The notes under the pieces were generated by a model that saw only the letters and a list, made by a program, of their open reading frames with translations, was not told where the DNA came from and made no database searches. A stretch of 42,569 nt of DNA, from NCBI GenBank assembly GCA_026134085.1, contig JAOQIN010000013.1, forward strand, positions 1-42,569, written 5' to 3'. Source of the DNA: Candidatus Methanoxibalbensis ujae. Lineage in GTDB: Archaea > Halobacteriota > Syntropharchaeia > Alkanophagales > Methanospirareceae. Each line of letters begins with the position of its first letter. Position 1 is the first letter of the stretch. The position numbers and the translations under genes were made by a program. This document shows positions 31,573-40,271 of the stretch, piece after piece.

Positions 31573-31601
31573 AGACAATTCATTTTAATCTTTAATCTGA
31601 G

Positions 31602-34415
31602 ATGGGGAGCAAAGACAGCGGCGTTGCTGCGACAGATAACATATTTGCAGGGGAGTATGACATAGAATACTTTGATGAGGAGGGATTTAAGAGGCGTAGA
31701 TGCGAGCGTTGCGGTGCTTTTTTCTGGACGACGGACGAAAATCGGACGAACTGTGGTGATGCACCATGCGACATATACTCATTCATCGGGAGTCCTGTGT
31801 TCAGGGAGAGGAGTGTTGATGAGATAAGGGAGTCATTTCTATCATTTTTTGAGCGGAATTCGCACAAGCGTCTGAAGCGATATCCCGTGGTGGCGCGATG
31901 GCGGGATGACATTTACCTGACGATAGCCTCAATCGCGAATTTTCAGCCTTTTGTGACATCGGGCAGGGTGCCGCCACCTGCAAATCCGCTTGTGATATCG
32001 CAGCCGTGCATTCGTCTTGAGGACCTTGAGTCCATCGGGCGGACAGGGCGTCATCTGACGATATTTGAGATGATGGGGCATCATGCATTCAACAAGCGGG
32101 GTGTTGAGGAGATATACTGGAAGGATGAGACTGTGAGATACTGCGCGGAATTCCTCCGTGAGCTCGGTGCAGACATAAATGCGGTGACATTCAAAGAGGC
32201 GCCCTGGATGGGCGGAGGTAATGCGGGACCATGTCTTGAGGTCATCACGGGGGGATTGGAGGTTGCAACACTCGTTTTCATGGATCTTGAGGCGTCTGCT
32301 GATGGTGAGATCGTGCTTGACGGACTCAGATATCGGAAGATGCCAACATACATCGTTGACACGGGATACGGCCTGGAGCGGTTTGTATGGGCATCCAGAG
32401 GCACGCCAACAGTGTATGATGCGGTGTTTCCCGAAGTGATATCAGAGATTCTCTCCGCTGCGGGAATGGAGCATCCGCTCGAGAAATATCCGCAGACGAC
32501 CATAGAATGCGCAAAGATGCTCGGTGTTATGCGTGTTGATGAAATGCGCGATCTCTCAGAAGATTTCATACGAGATTTCACAAAAATGACAACGGTATAT
32601 GCGCTGGCGGATCATGCGAAGTGTCTTGCGTTCATGCTTTCAGACGGCGTTGTGCCATCAAATGCAAAGGAGGGCTATCTTGCGAGGCTTATAATCAGAA
32701 GGGCGTTCAGGATGATGAACGCACTTGGCATTGAGTTGCCGCTTGATGAGATAGTGATATCTCATATAAAGCATCTTCGGAGCGCGTTTCCCGAGCTTGA
32801 GCATGCGGTTGATCGCATTTCGGAGATTCTTGAGTTGGAGAGGCGGAGATATGATGAGACTCTTTCAAAGGGTGCGAGGATTGTTCAGCGACTGGTGCGA
32901 GATTATGAGAGGCGCGGTGTGAGCAGAATACCCGCTGATGTTCTCATTGAACTTTATGACACACACGGCTTGCCGCCTGAATTTGTGAGGGATATCGTGC
33001 TGCAGCACGAGCAGAAAGCAGTGCGGGTTGAGATTCCCGATGATTTCTACTCAATTGTAGCGAGGATGCACAGCACTGAACAGCGTGCAGTCAGGGGCGA
33101 GGCGAAAGAAGCTCTGAAACTGCATGCTGAAAATCTGAAACGCATAAGAGGCATGCCGAAAACGCGCAAGATTTTCTACGAAAAACCAGAAGACAGCGAA
33201 TTTGAAGCGTCTGTTGTTGATGCGTTTGACGGTTTCATCATACTTGATAAGACGCTTTTCTATCCGGAGGGCGGCGGACAGCCAGCTGACAGGGGCTTCA
33301 TCCTCCTCAGCAGCGGTGAGAAATTGCGTGTGGTGGATGTTCAGGATGTTGATGGCGTCGTCCTGCACAGGACGGACATGAGGGACACGGGAGACATAAG
33401 AGGCATGAAGGTGCGCGGTTTCATAGACCGTGAAAGGAGAATCGCTCATATGAGACATCACACGGCTACGCACATTGTGTTATGTGCAGCACGCAGGATA
33501 CTCGGTGATCACATATGGCAGGCTGGCGCGCAGAAGGGGGAGAGGCGTGCGAGGATAGATGTGACACATTTCAAACGCATCTCAACAGATGAAAGACGGA
33601 GGATTGAGATTCTTGCAAACGAGATGGTCATGCGAAATCTGCGTGTGCACGCGAGATTTGAGGAGAGGAATGCAGCAGAGCGAAAATACGGGTTCCGCAT
33701 ATATCAGGGAGGAGTTCCAGACGGCGCTGAGATAAGGATTGTGAGCATAGCGGATGGTGAAGATGTGCAAGCATGCGCCGGGACACACTGCTCACGCACG
33801 GGAGATGTGGGCTGCATCAAGATAATAAGAACCGAGCGCATTCAGGACGGCATAGAGCGCATAGAATTCGCAGCTGGAACAGCGGCAATCTTTGAAATAC
33901 AGTCAGCTGAAGAGCTTCTTGACCGTTCGGCATCTGTGTTGAGAGTGCCTCATGAACATCTTCCAACTGCTGTTGAGCGGTTCTTTGAGGAGTGGAAAGC
34001 ATTGAAAAAGGAAAATGAGCGTCTGAGATCCGAGATCGCAGATATGCGCATTGCATCGTTGCGCGATAAAGCGCAGCAGATCGCCGGTGCAAATGTGGTC
34101 GCAGATAAAATTCAGAATGCTGAGCGGAAAGAGCTCATGAAGATCGCAAACACTCTCTCGAAAGAGGGTATCATTGCAGTGCTCATCGGGATCAAACACA
34201 ACAGAGCATCAGTTGTCTGCGCCGTTCCGAAGGAATTCAGGCGGCGTGTGAGTGCGGATAAATTGGTGAAGCGCATATGTGAGATAATCGGTGGCGGCGG
34301 CGGTGGCTCCGAAGAGCTCGCACAGGGCGGAGGTGATAAAGTCGCATATGTGGATAAGGCGATAGAAGAATGCATCTCTCTCATCAACACACTTCTCGCT
34401 CATCAACACACTTGA
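31602..34415 (+). CDS. alaS: Alanyl-tRNA synthetase (archaeal type)
   Basis: 937 residues, a normal archaeal length. The N-terminus includes a Cys-bearing segment typical of archaeal AlaS (RCERCGAFFWTTDENR, CGDAPC). The class II catalytic core follows (SIANFQPFVTSG, FEMMGHHAF, and NAGPCLEVITGGLEVATLVFM). The editing domain has HHTATH (619-624) and CAGTHC (725-730), the zinc ligands that clear Ser- and Gly-tRNA-Ala. The C-terminal oligomerisation domain ends with the Gly-rich IIGGGGGGSEELAQGGG. It charges tRNA-Ala in the cytoplasm. Confidence 0.97.
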   Translation: MGSKDSGVAATDNIFAGEYDIEYFDEEGFKRRRCERCGAFFWTTDENRTNCGDAPCDIYSFIGSPVFRERSVDEIRESFLSFFERNSHKRLKRYPVVARWRDDIYLTIASIANFQPFVTSGRVPPPANPLVISQPCIRLEDLESIGRTGRHLTIFEMMGHHAFNKRGVEEIYWKDETVRYCAEFLRELGADINAVTFKEAPWMGGGNAGPCLEVITGGLEVATLVFMDLEASADGEIVLDGLRYRKMPTYIVDTGYGLERFVWASRGTPTVYDAVFPEVISEILSAAGMEHPLEKYPQTTIECAKMLGVMRVDEMRDLSEDFIRDFTKMTTVYALADHAKCLAFMLSDGVVPSNAKEGYLARLIIRRAFRMMNALGIELPLDEIVISHIKHLRSAFPELEHAVDRISEILELERRRYDETLSKGARIVQRLVRDYERRGVSRIPADVLIELYDTHGLPPEFVRDIVLQHEQKAVRVEIPDDFYSIVARMHSTEQRAVRGEAKEALKLHAENLKRIRGMPKTRKIFYEKPEDSEFEASVVDAFDGFIILDKTLFYPEGGGQPADRGFILLSSGEKLRVVDVQDVDGVVLHRTDMRDTGDIRGMKVRGFIDRERRIAHMRHHTATHIVLCAARRILGDHIWQAGAQKGERRARIDVTHFKRISTDERRRIEILANEMVMRNLRVHARFEERNAAERKYGFRIYQGGVPDGAEIRIVSIADGEDVQACAGTHCSRTGDVGCIKIIRTERIQDGIERIEFAAGTAAIFEIQSAEELLDRSASVLRVPHEHLPTAVERFFEEWKALKKENERLRSEIADMRIASLRDKAQQIAGANVVADKIQNAERKELMKIANTLSKEGIIAVLIGIKHNRASVVCAVPKEFRRRVSADKLVKRICEIIGGGGGGSEELAQGGGDKVAYVDKAIEECISLINTLLAHQHT

Positions 34416-34445
34416 GAAAGGCTGAGTGAATGGAGGGTTGAGGAG

Positions 34446-35357
34446 TCATTCAGTGATGATCTCGCATCCATCATCAAGGACTATGATTGTGTGTTCAGCC
34501 TGCGAGACTCTCCCCCTTCCCTCCTCACGGAGCACCGGATATGCATGCAATATGCCATCTCTGACGAGCATGCGAAGTATTCCGTCCGGATGAGGTGTTT
34601 TCAGCCAGCGCTTTGCGAACGGGAGTCCCTGAAACTCCATTATTTCTGTGAGAAGGCGCCTTGCAGATTGCAATCTCACCGGTTTCAGATTTTCGAGGCG
34701 ATATATTTCCACCTTTCCCCCCTCTGACACCCTGCCTATGCCATCTGTGGCGAAAGGCTCAATCGCGACCACATCTCCCTCACGCAATACCGCGCTGCCT
34801 TGATGGCGGATATTCGGTATTGATGGCGGTGCGTGCGGGTTGAATCTTCTCAGTCCGTGCCCTGTGAGATTTACGATGGGCTTGAATCCAGCATTTTTTA
34901 TCGCATGCTCTATGACTTCGCTTATTTTTTCAACGCGCACCCCATCTCTCACAACCGCAATCGCATCCCTCAGCGCGACTTCAGCAGCGTTTATAAGCGA
35001 TTCATGCTTCCCATCACCGCTCAGATCAACTGTGACAGCTGTGTCCGCAATGTATCCATCAATATGAACGCCCATATCCAGCTTGACGATGTCTCCCTCC
35101 TTGAACACTGTTTCATCGCCTGCAGATGGTGTTGCGTGCGAAGCCTCTTCATTGACTGAAATGTTGCACGGGAACGCAGGTGCGGCACCTTTATCACGCG
35201 CACGCCTCTCAACAAATTCAGCAATCTCAATATGCGGCACGCCGACATCTGTTCTTTTGATCGCTTCCTCACGAATTTCCGCCAATATCCTTCCAGCAAA
35301 GCGATATTTCTCCAGTATCTCCTCCCTGCTCTCCTCCCCCTCATTTTCATCTCTCAA
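34446..35357 (-). CDS. map: Methionine aminopeptidase type II
   Basis: 303 residues. The metal ligands are recognisable: Asp in KLDMGVHIDGYIADT (two Asp), His in TGHGLRRFNPH, Glu in VAIEPFAT, and Glu in the C-terminal SQAEHTIIVLDDG. The extra helical subdomain after the fourth ligand (ARRLLTEIMEFQGLPFAKRW) marks type II. The start is a TTG at 35357; there is no ATG before residue 95, so a non-ATG start is required. It removes initiator methionine from nascent proteins. Convergent with alaS. Confidence 0.95.
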   Translation of the reverse strand: MRDENEGEESREEILEKYRFAGRILAEIREEAIKRTDVGVPHIEIAEFVERRARDKGAAPAFPCNISVNEEASHATPSAGDETVFKEGDIVKLDMGVHIDGYIADTAVTVDLSGDGKHESLINAAEVALRDAIAVVRDGVRVEKISEVIEHAIKNAGFKPIVNLTGHGLRRFNPHAPPSIPNIRHQGSAVLREGDVVAIEPFATDGIGRVSEGGKVEIYRLENLKPVRLQSARRLLTEIMEFQGLPFAKRWLKTPHPDGILRMLVRDGILHAYPVLREEGRGRVSQAEHTIIVLDDGCEIITE

Positions 35358-36369
35358 TTTTCTGTTTCCCCCTCCTTTCCTCTTTTACCCATCTTCCATC
35401 GTGTGATGAGCAACTTTCACCCATCTGCTGATTCTCACTGTTTTTTATTTAAATTTTCAATGGAGCAGGGAAGGCGGGTGGTATCTCATGCATATTGCAA
35501 TGGTGAATCTCGCCGGCTTTGTGATGAGGTGGCGAAAGGTTCACGCAGTTTGGGATTTTCAGAGCTCCGATCAGCAGCGCTGCTTCTCAGGCCATATCGG
35601 AGGTTCTGTCAATCTGCCCTTTCATCCAACCACTAACCATTGCAAACAGCGAACATTCTCATGAATTTGTTTCATTTTACGCTTGCAGCTTTATTACATG
35701 ACGCTTACATCCATTCCATGCTTACTGCATTCGCTGATGTGAAGCGGGGTCAGATACTAAATCTGCTCCGGGTAAACATACTCAATATCCAACCACAAAC
35801 ACATGCACAGATGAGCCTGACTTTGAGAGAGGCCCTGAGGACTCAGAGAGCCTGTTTTAGTTTATTGCTGAGCTACTTGCGAGGTATAGGTGTTGTGCTT
35901 GACCTGTGCCCGTTCACGGAGAAGTTCCTTATTGAATAATACTGCCTTACAGTAGAGTGAACTCAGGTGGAGAGATGCGTGATTATTCTGATTTTATATG
36001 TTTTTGTCGCATCCCTGTTTTTCTGGCGATATTAATAACCAAACCCAACCCTCCTCCTCCCTTGCGTATCTCCACCTTCTCGGAATGGGTCCTGCAGGCA
36101 ACGGGAAGATAAACAGGGCGAAGATTGTGGGACAACTGTTGCGGCGCAGAATCATCTGTCAGGGAGGATTCTGGACGGTGAATGTGAGAATTTATAAAAA
36201 AGAACATCATTCAGAACAAGCGAGGGAATCGCTGACCTCTGTCTCCTGCATTGAGGCGGATAGTATGAGAGGATGGTATGGGAGGATGATATGAGAGGAC
36301 GGGACAATCAGATCATCAGGTCATTCAGAGGAATCGGGATGATACGGTGCAATCGGCAGCGCATTGAAA
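35358..36369. other. 1-kb stretch without a supported gene
   Basis: Open frames up to 99 codons occur here, but their composition (for example 35640-35939) and lack of ribosome sites argue against coding. A block near 36080-36200 reads in two frames without a start. Probably old debris plus the promoters of map and its neighbours. I see no RNA gene in it. Confidence 0.4.
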
Positions 36370-36939
36370 TTAAATGAACAAAATATCATCAGAACGTATC
36401 ACTTTTCCGCTGAGCACATTTTTTATATGATGCATTGCATATTCCTGCTCATATTTCCCAAGTGTTGCAGTGCAATCATGAGGAACAACAACACTTAAGC
36501 CTCGCATGAACGCATCTATGGCAGTGTGCATCACACATATATTTGTGGCAACGCCCGTTATTATGAGCGTTTTTATTTTTTTATCTGTGAGAATATCCTC
36601 CAAATTTGTTTTAAAAAAAGCGCTGTATCGCTTTTTTCTGATGATTTCAGATTTTTCAGCGAAGTCGGCAAGTTCATAAACGATTTCAGCACCTTCACTT
36701 TGCTTTATGCAGTGTTTAGGCCAGTATTTGAACTCATCATCATCCTCATCGTGCCAATCTTGCGTGAATATTGTGAAGACTTTTGCAGAAAATGCTTTTT
36801 CAAGCAGTTTTCGCACATTCGGAATGATTTTTCTCGCTGATTCTCCTATGTATAATGTACCCTGCTCATAGCAGAAGTCCTTCTGCATGTCAACAACAAT
36901 AACTGCTGTCTCCGATGACTGAAATCTCTCCTTTTCCAT
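36370..36939 (-). CDS. Cysteine hydrolase, nicotinamidase/isochorismatase family
   Basis: 189 residues. The catalytic triad is visible: Asp17 in VIVVDMQKDF, Lys in RKKRYSAF (about 103), Cys135 in TGVATNICVMHTA. The metal-binding DWHDEDD segment near 61-67 resembles the nicotinamidase DxH site, and FKYWPKHCIK follows, close to the nicotinamidase WPxHC pattern. Nicotinamidase (PncA), which converts nicotinamide to nicotinate for NAD salvage, is therefore the best guess within the family. It stands alone with non-coding sequence on both sides. Confidence 0.85.
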   Translation of the reverse strand: MEKERFQSSETAVIVVDMQKDFCYEQGTLYIGESARKIIPNVRKLLEKAFSAKVFTIFTQDWHDEDDDEFKYWPKHCIKQSEGAEIVYELADFAEKSEIIRKKRYSAFFKTNLEDILTDKKIKTLIITGVATNICVMHTAIDAFMRGLSVVVPHDCTATLGKYEQEYAMHHIKNVLSGKVIRSDDILFI

Positions 36940-37226
36940 TTGCTCTCTATTTTCTGTTCAATTCTGCTCTTTTTATCATTTGTCATTTCGTTCATCTGTC
37001 ATTCCGTCTCCTCAGAGGCTTCATGCGGATATGCGATTTCGTGTTCTCTCGCGGTGTTCTCTCGTGAGATTGCGTGCAGTGCAGGATAGGAGTCGCGTGA
37101 CATCGCCGAGTTGTGTGACATCGCCGCGATGCAGAGGCTTTGCGTGGGTGATGGGAGTCACCTGACCAGCAGTCGGGAACACAAATGAATGTCTCTGTGG
37201 TTCCGGGCTTCCTTGTGCTCTTTCTG

Positions 37227-37373
37227 TCATTTTCTGCCCATTCGCATTTTCACAACACATTCATAATCACGATGCTCGGGCTTCTGCGAGCATTCTTCAA
37301 CGCTCTCAATAACCTTTGTCAGGCAGCTTGCTGTGTAATCCGGACATATTTTTTTATTTTTTTCTTTCACCAT
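37227..37373 (-). CDS. 48-residue Cys-containing small protein downstream of tyrA
   Basis: MVKEKNKKICPDYTASCLTK opens the frame, then VIESVEECSQKPEHRDYECV, ending VKMRMGRK. Four Cys (10, 17, 28, 39) are spaced 7, 11 and 11 apart. GAGGTGAGAGTG lies just before the ATG at 37373, and the start is 47 nt after the tyrA stop in the same orientation. The composition is charged and helical, so it looks like a real small protein, perhaps metal binding. I do not recognise the family. Confidence 0.55.
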   Translation of the reverse strand: MVKEKNKKICPDYTASCLTKVIESVEECSQKPEHRDYECVVKMRMGRK

Positions 37374-37420
37374 CTTCACTCTCACCTCATACAGCACACA
37401 TCTGCACGCGCACCTGTGCG

Positions 37421-38320
37421 CTAACGCTTGTTCAACTTTATCTCTATAATTTCATCAGATTCTTTCAATGCTTTCTCTGTGTTTCCGAAGTGTTTTCTCG
37501 CATTAAGGAAGATATTTTTGAATTTCTCCTCATCCCTATTCAGGACGGACGATGATAACATTTTTGCTGCTGCAATAAATTTTTCATGTATTTCCTTCAT
37601 ATCTAGGTTCATCTGAATATTGGCATATAATTCAGGATCCTGATGCAGTATCCTTCCGACGAAATCAGTGAATATTTCGTATAATGGACTCATTTCACGG
37701 GCGTGCTCAACATTGAAATTCAAATTTTGAAGCGTTATGCCGTAGGAGAGAAGCACAAAGTGGGAGAGCCCCTGAATAACAGCCATAGTCCTGTCATGCT
37801 CATCAGCTGACATGAATACGATTCTCGCACCTTTTCTCTCAAAAATATTTTCAATTTCATCACATAATTTCCCCCTTCTTCCGGAAATTTCAATGAATAT
37901 GACTGTTTGATTTCTTATACTTTTTGCAGTAGGTCCGAACATGGGATGAATACTCAGTATTTCAACATTATCTTTTGTGCATTCAAGCATTTTTCTGACT
38001 GGTTCTCGCTTGACAGATGTCAGATCCATGAGCAATGTTCCGTCTTTCATTCTTTTTCCGACTGCTTCAATGACATTGCATGTTATGTTTATGGGCACCG
38101 ATATTATGAGGACATCTGTATCCGTTATGTCTTCTGTTATGTCTGAGGGGCAGTGCTGGGAGAGTATATCCACATGCATGAAATCAACGCCGAGCGAGCT
38201 GGCTATTTCAGGTGTTTTCGCGCTCCTGTCCACGATTCTCACATCTGCGCCGTTCTGCTTGAAGAATTTTGCGAACCATCCCCCCATCGCTCCTGCGCCG
38301 CCTATGATTGTGACGAGCAT
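37421..38320 (-). CDS. tyrA: Prephenate dehydrogenase
   Basis: 299 residues. The NAD(P)-binding GGAGAMGGW (7-15) opens a Rossmann domain, followed by DTDVLIISVPI and LLMDLTSVKREP. The SIHPMFGPT segment carries the catalytic histidine of TyrA. The C-terminal helical dimerisation domain follows (MAVIQGLSHFVLLSYG, HFV region). It converts prephenate to 4-hydroxyphenylpyruvate for tyrosine. The gene is divergent from cofG across 46 bp with a common promoter box. Tyrosine is the second substrate of the F420 chromophore synthase, so the pairing is metabolically sensible. Confidence 0.93.
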   Translation of the reverse strand: MLVTIIGGAGAMGGWFAKFFKQNGADVRIVDRSAKTPEIASSLGVDFMHVDILSQHCPSDITEDITDTDVLIISVPINITCNVIEAVGKRMKDGTLLMDLTSVKREPVRKMLECTKDNVEILSIHPMFGPTAKSIRNQTVIFIEISGRRGKLCDEIENIFERKGARIVFMSADEHDRTMAVIQGLSHFVLLSYGITLQNLNFNVEHAREMSPLYEIFTDFVGRILHQDPELYANIQMNLDMKEIHEKFIAAAKMLSSSVLNRDEEKFKNIFLNARKHFGNTEKALKESDEIIEIKLNKR

Positions 38321-38336
38321 TTACTATGATTGAGAT

Positions 38337-38349
38337 GAGTATTTATTTC
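38337..38349. promoter_or_regulatory. Shared TATA-like box of divergent tyrA and cofG
   Basis: GAGTATTTATTTC lies in the 46-bp gap. Its centre (about 38343) is 23-24 nt from both the tyrA ATG (38320) and the cofG ATG (38367). Both genes would be leaderless if one AT-rich box serves both directions. Confidence 0.5.
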
Positions 38350-38366
38350 AAGGCGAATGTTGAGAT

Positions 38367-39380
38367 ATGATTGTCACATTTTCAACGAATGTGTTTGTCG
38401 CTGTGACGAATGTGTGCAGGAATGCATGTGCATACTGCGGATTTCGCGCACGCTCTCCTGATGATGCATTTATCGTGCGTGTTGAAGATGTTGAAAGGCT
38501 TTTCGCTGAATGCAGGGGAGTTGCGACAGAAGCGCTTTTCTCAGCTGGAGAACGTCCTGAATGTGCTGTCGGATTTGATTTCAGGCGGATGATTGCGGAT
38601 GTATGTGGTGAAGAATGCTCGCTCGTTGAATATACCGTGATTCTCTGCGAGATAGCAATAAAACACGGACTGCTTCCTCACACAAACATAGGTGTCTTGA
38701 GCGAGCAGGAACTTATGAGGCTGAAGGATGTAAACGCCTCAATGGGTCTCATGCTTGAGACAGTTGCAGATATAGATGCGCACAGGAACTCACCCGGAAA
38801 GCATCCAAAGGAGCGATTGAGGACAATAGAACACGCAGGAAGACTTAAAATACCTTTCACAACGGGCATACTCGTGGGCATAGGCGAAGAAGAATCGGAC
38901 AGAATTGCATCGCTTGAGGCGATAGCGGCAATTCACAGAAAATTCGGACACATTCAGGAGGTCATCATACAGCCTTTCGCACCTAAGGCAAACACCCCAT
39001 TCGCCAATCGCAATCCACCGATGTTTGAGGAGGTGCTGCGCTGTGTGAAGTGGGCGAGGGAGATTCTGCCTGATGATGTCGCAATTCAGGCGCCCCCCAA
39101 CCTCATATCATCTGCTGCCGAACTTCGTGCGCTGATTGACGCAGGCGTCAGCGACCTCGGCGGTATATCAGCAAAAACTCACGACTATATAAATCCTGAA
39201 GCGCCGTGGCCATCAGAAAAAAATCTTCGCAGGATGATAGAACCGCATATACTCAGAGAACGCCTCCCAATATACCCAAAATTCATAAGAAAATGCTGGT
39301 TCAGCGATAAAATAAGACATCTCATTGAAAAATACGCGGATAGTGATGGCTTCAAACTGCCACAAAAAAAATCTCAGTGA
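38367..39380 (+). CDS. cofG: 7,8-didemethyl-8-hydroxy-5-deazariboflavin synthase subunit CofG
   Basis: 337 residues. The radical SAM cysteines are C17, C21, C24 in VCRNACAYCGF. Family segments follow: LFSAGERPE, LPHTNIGVLSEQEL, MGLMLETV, HRNSPGKHPKERLRTIEHAG, IPFTTGILVGIGE, IQPFAPKANTPFA and ISAKTHDYINPEAPWP. With CofH it makes the F0 chromophore of coenzyme F420 from tyrosine and a ribityl-uracil. cofH is not in the window. Presence of F420 synthesis supports a methanogen-related or other F420-using euryarchaeon. Confidence 0.95.
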   Translation: MIVTFSTNVFVAVTNVCRNACAYCGFRARSPDDAFIVRVEDVERLFAECRGVATEALFSAGERPECAVGFDFRRMIADVCGEECSLVEYTVILCEIAIKHGLLPHTNIGVLSEQELMRLKDVNASMGLMLETVADIDAHRNSPGKHPKERLRTIEHAGRLKIPFTTGILVGIGEEESDRIASLEAIAAIHRKFGHIQEVIIQPFAPKANTPFANRNPPMFEEVLRCVKWAREILPDDVAIQAPPNLISSAAELRALIDAGVSDLGGISAKTHDYINPEAPWPSEKNLRRMIEPHILRERLPIYPKFIRKCWFSDKIRHLIEKYADSDGFKLPQKKSQ

Positions 39381-39408
39381 ACCTCGCACGCTCATTTGAG
39401 ACATCACA

Positions 39409-40227
39409 TCAATCAGAATCCAGATTAAACCGCATTCCGTCTCTTGCTGCGATCACATTCACACCCGTCTCATCGCTCAGCCTTTTTGCGATCTCATCAG
39501 GATTATTGCGCAGCATTGTCATGCCGAAATGTGTCAAAATCGCAACTTTTGGCTTTGCTGCGCTTATTATCTCGCGAGCATCATCAACACATAGATGCAA
39601 AACTCCTTCTCTATGCCTGAACATTGCAACATTCATGACAATAATCTCGCCATTATAGCATTTTTCAATTCCTTCAAAGCGGAGCGTGTCACTGATAAAT
39701 GAGATTTTTGGTCGTTTTTTCCAGATTTCTTCCCCGTCATCATCGCTTATGTTTTTTATATACACATTCAGTCCATATGTTTCAACACCATGCACATGCA
39801 TTTTAGGTGTTTCCACACACACATTTCCAACAATATAGCGCCTTCCTTCACCCATCAGTTCTATTTTATCAACGAGAGAGCGACAATATCTCAGTATAAC
39901 GGGGTCACTATCGTCAGATACTGCATCCTTAGGGCAAATAACAATGCCTCTTCGCTTGAATCCTCCATCTGTCATCGCTTCTATCATCACATTCACATCG
40001 TTTGAATGATCCAAATGCTTGTGAGTAAGTATGATTGCGTTGAGGCTTGAGGGGTTTATCCGGGGTCTGCTCTTTGCAATCTTCACAAGCGTTCCGGGAC
40101 CTGGATCAATGAGGATGTTGGTCTCAGAAGTGCGAAGGAGTATGCCGGCTGACGAGCGCAGCTGCTTTATCATAACGAATCTCGCTCCGGCAGTGCCCAT
40201 GAAAATTATCTCGTCATGTGTCCTCAT
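39409..40227 (-). CDS. MBL-fold metal-dependent hydrolase
   Basis: 272 residues from the ATG at 40227 (MRTHDEIIFMGTAGARFV), with GGGAG upstream; an in-frame ATG at 40275 would overlap the upstream gene by 4 bp and cannot be excluded. The metal motif is THKHLDHSND (H69, H71, D73, H74). IDPGPGTLVKI precedes it and ILTHFGMTML follows near the end. The layout is closest to the RNase Z/phosphodiesterase-like branch. The substrate is unknown. It is probably co-transcribed with the CBS protein gene. Confidence 0.88.
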   Translation of the reverse strand: MRTHDEIIFMGTAGARFVMIKQLRSSAGILLRTSETNILIDPGPGTLVKIAKSRPRINPSSLNAIILTHKHLDHSNDVNVMIEAMTDGGFKRRGIVICPKDAVSDDSDPVILRYCRSLVDKIELMGEGRRYIVGNVCVETPKMHVHGVETYGLNVYIKNISDDDGEEIWKKRPKISFISDTLRFEGIEKCYNGEIIVMNVAMFRHREGVLHLCVDDAREIISAAKPKVAILTHFGMTMLRNNPDEIAKRLSDETGVNVIAARDGMRFNLDSD

Positions 40228-40271
40228 ACTGCATTTTCTCCCGTATCCCTGATGGCAGCTGCTCATAGTGC

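Noticed and set aside
31584-34415. Long minus-strand frames opposite alaS
   Set aside because: Antisense shadows of a well-conserved gene in a GC-rich stretch.
35640-35939. 99-codon plus-strand frame
   Set aside because: Composition unlike neighbours, no ribosome site, no recognisable motif.
35998-36294. 98-codon plus-strand frame
   Set aside because: Low-quality composition; the adjoining frames read equally well, so chance or debris.
37021-37260. 79-codon minus-strand frame with RGDVTQLGDVT
   Set aside because: The repeats come from duplicated DNA (GTGACATCGCCG twice); the small Cys protein uses another frame over its 5' part.
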